Assembly: GCF_001029105.3 (NCBI RefSeq)
Contig: NZ_CP011807.3
Location: forward strand, 186,001 to 250,000
Length of the DNA stretch: 64,000 nt
From: Pandoraea faecigallinarum
GTDB taxonomy: Bacteria > Pseudomonadota > Gammaproteobacteria > Burkholderiales > Burkholderiaceae
Direction of reading: 5' to 3'
Below, piece by piece: positions 8,242 through 15,617 of this stretch (position 1 is its first letter; every line of letters starts with the position of its first letter). Both the position numbers and the translations under genes were made by a program. The notes beneath the pieces were generated by a model, which saw only the letters and a list, made by a program, of their open reading frames with translations, was not told the origin of the DNA and ran no database searches.

Positions 8242-9900
8242 TCAAATGGAGAACAACACTTCCAGACGCGGATCGTGACGATACAGCCGCTGCCACGGAT
8301 ACCAGTCGGAGCGCATGCGCCGCCAGGCGTCGCGTGCCGCGCAGATGCCGTGCGTATGCAGAATCAGCGGCAGCAGACCGGCGCGCACCTGACGGCAGTC
8401 GATCTCCGCGAGCAATTGTTCGGCCGCACGCCGGGCGGGCATGCCGCCGCGCGCGAGTTCCACGTAATGACGGTTGACCCGCAACAGACCGGCATCGTCA
8501 CCCGTCTCGCGTACGGCGCGCACGAGGGCTTCGGCTTGCTCATGACGACATTGATACGACAGCATGATCGCCAACGCGCTGGTGAGTACGGGATGATGCT
8601 GGCCGAGCCGTTGCAGGTTCTCGCGTGCCACGGCGATGGCCTCGTCGGTACGGCGGTCGTGGAAGATCGCCCACGTCTTGAGAATGGCCGCCGCGATGAA
8701 GCTCGGATCGTGTTCCAGCGCAATATCGAGCGCCATCTCGGCCGCCTTGGCTTCGCCTTTGAGAATGCAGTGCCAGGCGTGGTGATAGCGCACGTAGGGG
8801 TTGGACGGCGCCGACCAGAGCGCCCGGTCGAAGAGGATGTTCGCCACGCTGGATTCGAACTTCATGCTGTGCAGAATCGCCAGCAGACTCACGGCATGCG
8901 GGTCGCGCGGTGCGAGTGCAAGGGCGGCCTCGACGGCGGCGCGTGCGCCGTGCAACGCCGCTTTCTGATCGAACAGGCCGAGGTGCGCGAGTGCCAGATA
9001 GCATTCGGCCTGACCGCAATATGGCGCGGTACGCGATGCCCCTTCGCCCGCGCATTGGTGAAACAGTTGCAACGACTGCCGCAGACTCGACGGCGTGTGC
9101 TGCTGAAGTTTGAAGCGTGCGTGCAGGAACGTGGTGGCGGAGTCGAAAGAGTCGAACGAATGCGAGAGATGCACGGACGCCGTGAGTCCCGGCACATGCT
9201 TTGTGACGATGTCGGTGATGCGGATCTCGATCGGCAGCGTGTTGTCGGTATCGCTCAGGACAAAGTCCTCGCTGAAGATCAACTGGTGACCTTCCGAGCT
9301 GACCAGTTCGATGCGCAGCCGGTCGGGTTCGATGGCGTGGCCCGTCACGTAGAAGTCGGGCGCGAAACGTTCGACGAAGGTGGCAATGTCGTGGCATTCG
9401 AGCACGGTGCGGGTGATCGACGCCGGCAGCACGCGCAGCCCGTAAGCGGTGTATTCGAAGAATCGCGTCACCAGCCGGTCGTGCAGCATGAGCGTTTGCG
9501 CTGCACTCGGCAGGCGAAACGGCATGATCGCGAGCGTACATAACGCCGCCGCGCGCGCGGCCCCCGACACGATGGCCACCGAGCGGCGAATCCGGTAGCC
9601 GGTGCCGTACACCGTCTCCACGATGCGGTCGGACTTCTTTTCCCGCAGCACGCGCCGTATCGCATAGATGCACCGCGTGAGGGATTCTTCGCTCACATCC
9701 TGATGCGGCCACACAAGCGAGAGCAGCTTGTCCTTGCTGACGTTCTCACCCGCCGCTTCGAGCAACGTGCGCAATACCGCCACTTCCTTCGGCGGCAGAC
9801 TGATCTGCCGGTCTCCCTGCTTGAGTACCCCGTTCGCGTCCAACGAAAAATCGTCGAACAGATAGATTTTTCCGTTCTGCGGCGAGCTGATCTGATTCAC
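8242..9900 (-). CDS. hilA: HilA-family transcriptional activator of the type III island
   Basis: An OmpR/ToxR-type winged-helix activator with a TPR-like C-terminal region. In Salmonella, HilA turns on the inv/spa, prg and sip operons. The DNA-binding domain covers about residues 10-110, with FDDFSLDANG, LPPKEVAVLRTLLEAAGE, EESLTRCIYAIRRVL and ETVYGTGYR, all close to recalled Salmonella HilA. The C-terminal part keeps APYCGQAECYLALA-type repeats and ends in WQRLYRHDPRLEVL. I chose GTG at 9900: AGGAG lies nine bases upstream and the resulting 552 residues match Salmonella HilA (553). An in-frame ATG at 9990 has no ribosome site. It lies convergent to the operon it probably controls. Confidence 0.93.
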   Translation of the reverse strand: MNQISSPQNGKIYLFDDFSLDANGVLKQGDRQISLPPKEVAVLRTLLEAAGENVSKDKLLSLVWPHQDVSEESLTRCIYAIRRVLREKKSDRIVETVYGTGYRIRRSVAIVSGAARAAALCTLAIMPFRLPSAAQTLMLHDRLVTRFFEYTAYGLRVLPASITRTVLECHDIATFVERFAPDFYVTGHAIEPDRLRIELVSSEGHQLIFSEDFVLSDTDNTLPIEIRITDIVTKHVPGLTASVHLSHSFDSFDSATTFLHARFKLQQHTPSSLRQSLQLFHQCAGEGASRTAPYCGQAECYLALAHLGLFDQKAALHGARAAVEAALALAPRDPHAVSLLAILHSMKFESSVANILFDRALWSAPSNPYVRYHHAWHCILKGEAKAAEMALDIALEHDPSFIAAAILKTWAIFHDRRTDEAIAVARENLQRLGQHHPVLTSALAIMLSYQCRHEQAEALVRAVRETGDDAGLLRVNRHYVELARGGMPARRAAEQLLAEIDCRQVRAGLLPLILHTHGICAARDAWRRMRSDWYPWQRLYRHDPRLEVLFSI

Positions 9901-10240
9901 GTGCCGAGTCTCCTGCCAGCAAGCCCTGCTCGACGCGAGCGACGACGACTGCCGGCTTGCCCCGTCGCAAGCGGAAGACGTGTGAGACATACGTGCGCTG
10001 AATCATCGCCGCGGGGGCACCGGCGAAATCATGTTCCTCAAAGCGAGGAGACTATGCGAGGAACTAACGTTTCCGGGGGGATGAACATAAACAATTGGGC
10101 CGATTCCCTGTGAATTTGGGCCGGTGCCTCCCATCGCTATCCCGTACGTGGGCGAAAGATGAAATGCACTCGCGGGCCAAGACCGGGATGATGGCCGCAA
10201 GCAAGACATGTTCCTGAACGCCCACAACCTATAAGAAATC
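9901..10240. other. Divergent intergenic region between hilA and the effector operon
   Basis: This gap of 340 bases carries the promoters of hilA (minus) and of the chaperone/effector genes (plus). Two copies of TTGGGCCG start at 10095 and 10116, exactly 21 bases or two helical turns apart, which suggests an activator site. No -10/-35 pair convincing enough to place a promoter was seen. If the in-frame ATG at 9990 were the true hilA start, the first 90 bases would be coding. Confidence 0.5.
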
Positions 10241-10699
10241 ATGGACGGAGCCCCCGAATGTGGCAGGTCGATTTCGTCGTCAGCGCTTCGCAGACACGCG
10301 GCTTCGCGCCCGTTGGCCGGCGCGGCGCACGCGGCGCCGGCGCAGACATCGCTAGCACGGATTTGCGCGGCGATGCGCGAGCGTTGGGAAATCGACGCAA
10401 CGCTGCGTCGCGAAATGGTCTTCTTCGAAGCGCGCGACCTGGACACATGCGTAATCCGTCAGACGGTGGGCACCCATATCGAGCGCCGCATGGCCGATGC
10501 CGGCGAGGACGCCGCCGCTCGCGCCCTGGCGATGAATCTCTCGCTTTGCCGGCAGGGATTCGCGTTCGGTGTGCGGCGCGGCGTGCTGGTGCTGCATCGC
10601 TACGTCGCGCCGTGGGAGTCCTTCGAGGCGTGCATGACGGCGGTGAGGGATTTTCTCGTCGTCTCGGAGCGCATCAAGCGGGCGGTGATACCGTCATGA
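10241..10699 (+). CDS. Small type III chaperone-like protein (first of an overlapping pair)
   Basis: A 152-residue protein of unknown family. The C-terminal two thirds (from about residue 45, RERWEIDATLRREMVFFEAR onward) look like a compact alpha/beta fold ending in a long amphipathic helix, as in class I effector chaperones. It is not strongly acidic, so the chaperone call is contextual. The start is uncertain: ATG 10241 has only a weak upstream TAAGAA, and ATG 10373 has none. The stop overlaps the next start (ATGA), and the two genes precede a large putative effector. Confidence 0.55.
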   Translation: MDGAPECGRSISSSALRRHAASRPLAGAAHAAPAQTSLARICAAMRERWEIDATLRREMVFFEARDLDTCVIRQTVGTHIERRMADAGEDAAARALAMNLSLCRQGFAFGVRRGVLVLHRYVAPWESFEACMTAVRDFLVVSERIKRAVIPS

Positions 10700-11040
10700 G
10701 CCACGCCATCCTCGACCTGCTCGGCGCGGCGCTTCCCCGGACGGTGGGCGCGTTCGTGCAGGCGCGCTGCGCACCGGGGTCCGTCCCGTTCTGGCTGCTC
10801 GAATACTCGGATGGCCATCTGACGTTCATCGTCTCGAGCGCCGGTGCGATGCTGGCCGACGTGCATTTCGGCGAACGAACGCCGGTGTGCGAATTCTGGA
10901 TGTGCAGTCCGGCACTGTTCGAATCGCGACGGGTGTTGCTGATGTACGGAAGCGCCGTGCGGGGCACGCGCGGCGACATCGTGGCCTGTGTGGAAATGTT
11001 CCTGCATCACGCAGGCAGTGGCGTATTGCCGAAAATCTAA
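10696..11040 (+). CDS. Small type III chaperone-like protein (second of an overlapping pair)
   Basis: A 114-residue protein whose ATG overlaps the previous stop by four bases. It shows alternating hydrophobic strands (FWLLEYSDGHLTFIVSSAG, EFWMCSPALF, RRVLLMYGSAV) and a terminal helix, the general look of the CesT/SicP class I chaperone fold, but no signature motif. An open frame runs upstream in the same phase from 10258. The overlap and tight spacing favour the start at 10696. It ends 16 bases before the large putative effector, a common chaperone-effector arrangement. Confidence 0.55.
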   Translation: MSHAILDLLGAALPRTVGAFVQARCAPGSVPFWLLEYSDGHLTFIVSSAGAMLADVHFGERTPVCEFWMCSPALFESRRVLLMYGSAVRGTRGDIVACVEMFLHHAGSGVLPKI

Positions 11041-11056
11041 TGGGGGAGAAAATCCT

Positions 11057-13432
11057 ATGGCAGAAGTGACTCAGTTGGGGCCTGGCGTACAGAACACGCG
11101 CGCGATGGCTGCATCGACGCCGGTCGATATTTCGCAAAACGAACGCGATGCGCGCATCGGCAACGACGACAGCCTGTTTCAGGGCAACTGCGACAGCGAC
11201 GACCTGAGCGCCACGCGAACCCGGCGCGACGCCGTCATCCCGCCGCTGTCGCAACGCGATACGCGCACGGCCGTGGCCGCGTTGTGGAACGTCTTTCAGG
11301 AAAGCCGCACGGCGTTGGGGCTGCCCGACAAGGGGAGGAAGTACAACGATCTGAAACGGGACGTCGAGCGCTTTCTGGAGCGGCCCGGCCGCACCGTGAC
11401 GGGCCGCGACGACCTGATGCAGGCGAAAAACCTGTTCGGCAAGCTGGCGCGGGGATTGAAGCATCACGAAAGGAAGGACGGTGAGAACGTCAAGAATTTC
11501 CGGCGTGCCGTGGACACGGCACTCGGTCTGGAGTGGCAGTTCAAGGCCAGCGCCGACGAATGTATCAAGCGCAAACTCGATCGCGCGCTCTCGGACCGGC
11601 TGGCGGACATGAAGCCGGGGGCGACGACCGCGTTCAGGGTCAAAGGCGGCGCGGGCGTCGACGTGGTCCCCGGCGTGGGGGTGAACGCCAGTGTGACGCA
11701 CGATTCGAATTTGTCGATCACGCCGACCGAATGGCTGGTCGATGCCACGGGAAAGAAACTCACCCTGTCTGCCGGGGCGGATGTCATCGACTTCATCGAG
11801 ACGGAGTTGTCGCTCAGTGCATCGTCTTCGCGCGCCGAGATCTACGGTTCGCTTTCGGACTACGTGGCCAGCGAGAGTCACAAATACAGGACGTGGATTC
11901 GGCACGGGCCTGTCGCGCTCATTGCCAGGATCCGGCATCTGTTCATGATCTCGTCGTCTTACGAGTCCGGTCGTGCCCGCGCCGATTTCAGCCGCGATTG
12001 CCTCGAAGATCACCTGGTCGAACTCTGCGGCATGAGCATCGATATTCAGCGGCACGGGCCGACGACGCGACCGGTCGAGCGGCACGACACGCTGGCCGGC
12101 GAAGTGAAGGGCAAGGCCGCCGCAGACTTCGGCGTGACGGCCGGCGTCAGCGCTGCCGGGCGCAGGATGGTCACGGTCAAGCGCGCGCGTCACGACATTC
12201 TGACGATCGCCGATATGCGTCCGGCGTGGGCGCGGCAGTTGCTCGCCGACAAGCCGCTCGTGTGCAGCCCGCTCACCCTTCTGGAGGCGATACGCTCGCA
12301 CCTCAAGACGTCGAGCGCCGAAATCACGGCCGAACTGATGGCGAAGAAGCGGGGTAACGCGCTCAGGGATATGGAAGAACGCGCCCAGTTTCTGCTCGAA
12401 CAGTTCGCGCTGCTCAAACTCGACGGCGATCTGCATCCCGAGATCGAAGCGGTCCTGATGGACCTCTTTCGCGATCGCGAACGCATTCTTCGTCCTCAAT
12501 CGCTCGCCACGCACGAACTGAGTTGCCGTCAGACCAAATGGGAGGCGGAACTTGCCGCGGTCGCCGGGGTGCCGCTGGTGTTTCCGAACGGCGTCAATGC
12601 CACGGTGACCTACGAACACGTGACGGAAGACGAAGATCCGTACTACCGTGGCCATTTTCTTAACGTGGAGGTCGCCGGCATTGTCGCGGTGGCCGGTGCG
12701 GTGGCGGGTGCGCTCGACGCCGTGGGCGTCTCGGCCGGCGGCCAATGGGGTGTCGCTGAGATTCGGACGGCGCTCGCGGCGCTCGGTTTCGACTACAGCG
12801 CGGGGGTGATGACGTCGATGCGCTTCAAACTCAAGGAAGACGGCGTGGCGCTGATGCACTCGGTCCGTGGTATCACGACGAGTACGCTGGGATTTGATCG
12901 CAAGTTGCCCACGCCGGTGTCGGTGCTCGCCGGGCTGGCGTGGAACAGCAACACGGCGGACAAGCTGACCATCGGCAGCGAGTGTCTCGATTTGCTGGCA
13001 CCCATGATGCGCATGCGCTACGCCAATCCTCAGTTTGGCGGTGAAGACTGGTGGAGGGAGTTTTCGACGCTGCACAAGGCGGAACTCGACGAGATGTATT
13101 TCCGCATCGCCGACGCCGTGCCGCACAGCACGCTGGAAGCCGACCTCGAACGCGTGGTGCGCGAGGTGCCCGCCACCCGGCCGCTATTGAATGCACTCCG
13201 GAATGCGGCGGCGCAGTTCTCGGACGAGACGACGCCCCGTAATCGCGCGGCGACGAACGACGCGATGGCGGCGTTCATGCTGGCGTACGTCGAAGGCGGC
13301 TACGGGGACGAGGTCGGCGCCAAATGGCAACCGACGGTGGGCGCAAAGCGCAGCGCGCAGCCGGCGCCTTCCGGCCCCCCCGCAGCCCCCGCAGCCCCCG
13401 CTCCTCCCGTCGAGGAAGCGTTGGCGGCCTGA
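11057..13432 (+). CDS. Large putative type III effector, family not recognised
   Basis: A 791-residue protein starting at ATG 11057 behind GGGGGAGAA. The first ~50 residues are polar and disordered (MAEVTQLGPGVQNTR), as in type III secretion signals. Residues ~60-190 are helical. Two strand-rich regions follow: about 195-260 (AFRVKGGAGVDVVPGVGVNA) and about 535-640 (NVEVAGIVAVAGAVAGALDA). They are joined by a helical linker near 400-490, so an internal duplication is possible. The C-terminus is a Pro/Ala tail (PPAAPAAPAPPVEEA). No enzyme motif was found. Two chaperone-like genes directly upstream support an effector role. BapA of the Bsa island is a contextual candidate, but I cannot confirm homology. 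Confidence 0.65.
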   Translation: MAEVTQLGPGVQNTRAMAASTPVDISQNERDARIGNDDSLFQGNCDSDDLSATRTRRDAVIPPLSQRDTRTAVAALWNVFQESRTALGLPDKGRKYNDLKRDVERFLERPGRTVTGRDDLMQAKNLFGKLARGLKHHERKDGENVKNFRRAVDTALGLEWQFKASADECIKRKLDRALSDRLADMKPGATTAFRVKGGAGVDVVPGVGVNASVTHDSNLSITPTEWLVDATGKKLTLSAGADVIDFIETELSLSASSSRAEIYGSLSDYVASESHKYRTWIRHGPVALIARIRHLFMISSSYESGRARADFSRDCLEDHLVELCGMSIDIQRHGPTTRPVERHDTLAGEVKGKAAADFGVTAGVSAAGRRMVTVKRARHDILTIADMRPAWARQLLADKPLVCSPLTLLEAIRSHLKTSSAEITAELMAKKRGNALRDMEERAQFLLEQFALLKLDGDLHPEIEAVLMDLFRDRERILRPQSLATHELSCRQTKWEAELAAVAGVPLVFPNGVNATVTYEHVTEDEDPYYRGHFLNVEVAGIVAVAGAVAGALDAVGVSAGGQWGVAEIRTALAALGFDYSAGVMTSMRFKLKEDGVALMHSVRGITTSTLGFDRKLPTPVSVLAGLAWNSNTADKLTIGSECLDLLAPMMRMRYANPQFGGEDWWREFSTLHKAELDEMYFRIADAVPHSTLEADLERVVREVPATRPLLNALRNAAAQFSDETTPRNRAATNDAMAAFMLAYVEGGYGDEVGAKWQPTVGAKRSAQPAPSGPPAAPAAPAPPVEEALAA

Positions 13433-13445
13433 TCCATCCGGAGCG

Positions 13446-13484
13446 AAACGCGAAGGCGCGCAACGTGACCGCGCCTTCGCGTTT
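13446..13484. terminator. Bidirectional hairpin between convergent effector genes
   Basis: A perfect 15-bp stem (AAACGCGAAGGCGCG with its complement at 13470-13484) and a nine-base loop sit just after the 791-aa gene and before the end of the opposing minus-strand cassette. The stem ends give short T runs on both strands, so it can serve both directions. Confidence 0.8.
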
Positions 13485-13606
13485 GCCTCACTTGTTCCCT
13501 GTGCCATCGTCCGGCTCGGGCTTTGGCGGCTTGGGAGGAATCAGAATCGGCGGAATACCGATCGTGGATTTTGCGTTGGATGTTCTCACGGCATTGGGCA
13601 GCGGAT

Positions 13607-14173
13607 TCAGGTGTTGGGGCGCTCGGCGCGCGTGGCGGTGTTGGCGGCATCGCGCGCGGGCGCGCCCATGTGGGCGTGCGCCGGCGACGAGGCCGGGCCG
13701 GCAGCCGGTCGGTTTGCCGCTACGCGCGCGTTGATCGCCATGATTTTCGCTCTGGCCAGATCGATCGCCGCATCGGTCACATGGGCCGGTTCGAAGCGGA
13801 ACGACGCCAGATACGCGATGCTCGCCGGCGTCGGGCTTCCGGGGGACGCGCCACGTTCGGCATGCGGGCCCCGGTTGGATTCGGGATCCCTGCGCACTGT
13901 CCGGATCAAGCGGGACAATTGCACGCTCGCGAGCGTGGCACGAACGTGGGCGACGAACTTATCCCATGGTTTGAGTCTGCGCGGCGAGGGGCTGTCGTCC
14001 GCGCGAACGAATTGCTGAACCCTCGCGCCGTCCACCGGCACGAGCGTGATGCTCTGGCCGCCGTACGAGACGCGCTCGTTGGGCTTCGCCTGCGCGATAT
14101 TGGTGTGTTCTGAATAATTCATGTGATGGGTCGGAGGCGCCGCCACCGTATTCGTAAAAATTGCCTTGGACAT
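13607..14173 (-). CDS. Uncharacterised 188-aa protein of the effector cassette
   Basis: Starts at ATG 14173 behind AGGGA seven bases upstream; the longer open frame above it is not supported. The N-terminus is polar (MSKAIFTNTVAAPPTHHMNY), as expected of a secreted substrate, followed by a short strand-rich part (YGGQSITLVPVDGARVQQF), a basic middle and an Ala/Pro tail (residues ~155-188). No known motif was seen. It lies 29 bases after a CesT-type chaperone gene on the same strand, so it may be that chaperone's client or simply another cassette gene. Confidence 0.6.
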   Translation of the reverse strand: MSKAIFTNTVAAPPTHHMNYSEHTNIAQAKPNERVSYGGQSITLVPVDGARVQQFVRADDSPSPRRLKPWDKFVAHVRATLASVQLSRLIRTVRRDPESNRGPHAERGASPGSPTPASIAYLASFRFEPAHVTDAAIDLARAKIMAINARVAANRPAAGPASSPAHAHMGAPARDAANTATRAERPNT

Positions 14174-14202
14174 TGAAATCCCTGCTGCACCGTAACGCGG
14201 TC

Positions 14203-14586
14203 CTAGTTTGCGGACGGCAACGCCTGCGCGACGTCGAGCAATTCGCCGAAGGCGTCGGCGAGCGTGGCGCGATCCTGCCCCGCGAGAGGCATCTTCATCC
14301 AGCAGTTGAGCGTTCCGTTGTCGTTGAGTGAGAACACCGGCTGACGGAAGTTCGCGCGCAGACGGTTGGCCGACAGCGCGGCCATCAGCGAGTCGGTCGA
14401 CGGCGTTTCGTTGAACTCGGCCAGCATGAACCATGAGGCGTGGTCGATCGCGCCGAAGTGCACTGACATGCGCTCCTCGACGTCCAGACTCACGACCTCC
14501 TGATCCGGCGCCGGGTCGAACGCGAAAAATCCGATGTGGTGCAGCAACTCACCGACAACGTTGTGAAAAGTGTGCAGATCTTGCAT
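14203..14586 (-). CDS. Class I type III effector chaperone (CesT family)
   Basis: A 127-residue acidic protein with the class I chaperone layout: an N-terminal helix (LHTFHNVVGELLHHIGF), central strands (VVSLDVEERMSVHFG, SWFMLAEF), a second helix, strands including TLNCWMKMPLAG, and a C-terminal helix (LADAFGELLDVAQAL). Such dimers bind the N-terminal region of one or a few effectors. ATG 14586 has GAGGA nine bases upstream. It overlaps the end of the preceding phosphatase-like gene by 38 bases, making that protein and its larger neighbour the prime client candidates, as SycH is for YopH. Confidence 0.8.
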   Translation of the reverse strand: MQDLHTFHNVVGELLHHIGFFAFDPAPDQEVVSLDVEERMSVHFGAIDHASWFMLAEFNETPSTDSLMAALSANRLRANFRQPVFSLNDNGTLNCWMKMPLAGQDRATLADAFGELLDVAQALPSAN

Positions 14587-15529
14587 CGTGGAAGGTCCTC
14601 GATAGAGAAGGGGAGGCGATCTCGCTGTCGTGAGCGTCGAGCGGACCGGACGCCGGCGAGGGCTCGGGCGCATCGAGCGCATCGGGGTTTTCGGCCGAGC
14701 GAGCGACCGGACGGCGATTGCGCGCGCGTGCGAGGCGAGCAAGCTCCTGATGTTGACGAAAGGTCGGGTCGAATTTCGTCGACCCGATACGAATGTCGCG
14801 CAGCACTTTCTCGAGCGTCGTGCTGCCACGCTCAAGCAAGGCGGTGGCTGCGAGCCACATGCCGAGCCGCGCGATGCGGTGTGTCGATTGCACGACGGTC
14901 GGATGCGGTGGCGGGCACAGCATTTCTGTTTGGTAAAAATCCTGACGTCGCAAAGACTGCACAGGCGACGTGGCTTTCAGGCGTTCCGCGGCATGATGCA
15001 GATGCGAGAGAGCGTCGGCACGAACGATGGTCTCGCCGTCGTCCGCCCATGCCTGAAGTGCCGGAAAGGTCACGACAGTGGCCCCCTGAGTGATCGAGAC
15101 GATGCAGGTGCGCAGATGTGTGCCGCGATAGCCGCACTCGCTCTGTGTCAGTACGTAAGCGGTAAAGCCGATGTCGCCGAAGCGACGGCCCTGTGACGAC
15201 AGCAATGGATATGCCGCGTTTCGGGCAAGCAGCTCGTCGTCCGACGCCAGTGTGACGAGTACGGCCGGCGGCGCGCTCAACCAGCGTCGCAAATAGCGTT
15301 CGATGTCGGGCGCGCGCGGCGGCTCGCGGCGCACGGCCAGCGTGCGGTTCGCGTGCGAGAGCGTTTGCGAATCGCGTGGCGACTTCTCGTCCGGCATCGC
15401 GATGGTCCCGACGTCGCATTCCTGAGCGGCATCGTGGGTTTGCATGGCACGGGTGACTCGCTTGTAGCGCCGGGATGCCAGCGTCGTGGCGCGTCCGAAG
15501 GCAGGCGTCACATTGACTGGGGACGACAT
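14549..15529 (-). CDS. YopH-like pseudophosphatase effector 2 (catalytic Cys lost)
   Basis: A 326-residue protein (AGGAGA precedes ATG 15529) whose residues ~60-240 align by eye with the YopH phosphatase domain. NRTLAVRREPP and then LVTLASDDEL match YopH NTRTIACQYPL and AVLASSSE. A WPD-like loop appears as WAD (W161, D163). The region where HCRAGVGRT is expected reads VVQSTHRIARLG, with Q214 in the place of the catalytic Cys, and is followed by the usual helix and a late Gln (RQHQELARL). An active tyrosine phosphatase is therefore unlikely; a binding or decoy role is inferred. It lacks a YopH N-terminal domain and has a basic, Pro-containing tail from ~255. Confidence 0.7.
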   Translation of the reverse strand: MSSPVNVTPAFGRATTLASRRYKRVTRAMQTHDAAQECDVGTIAMPDEKSPRDSQTLSHANRTLAVRREPPRAPDIERYLRRWLSAPPAVLVTLASDDELLARNAAYPLLSSQGRRFGDIGFTAYVLTQSECGYRGTHLRTCIVSITQGATVVTFPALQAWADDGETIVRADALSHLHHAAERLKATSPVQSLRRQDFYQTEMLCPPPHPTVVQSTHRIARLGMWLAATALLERGSTTLEKVLRDIRIGSTKFDPTFRQHQELARLARARNRRPVARSAENPDALDAPEPSPASGPLDAHDSEIASPSLSRTFHDARSAHFSQRCR

Positions 15530-15617
15530 GGCAAATCTCCTATATGCGATTGCGTCGTGTGTTGGGGAATGGGCGAGCGGGTGACGTCATGGCGAACGCG
15601 TCCCGCCCGAAAAACGG

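Noticed and set aside
8242..9990. ATG 9990 as the hilA start
   Set aside because: No ribosome site and a non-conserved leader; GTG 9900 has AGGAG and gives the family length.
10826..13126. 766-codon open frame antisense to the large effector gene
   Set aside because: Same reason: a shadow of codon bias on the other strand, with no recognisable protein features.
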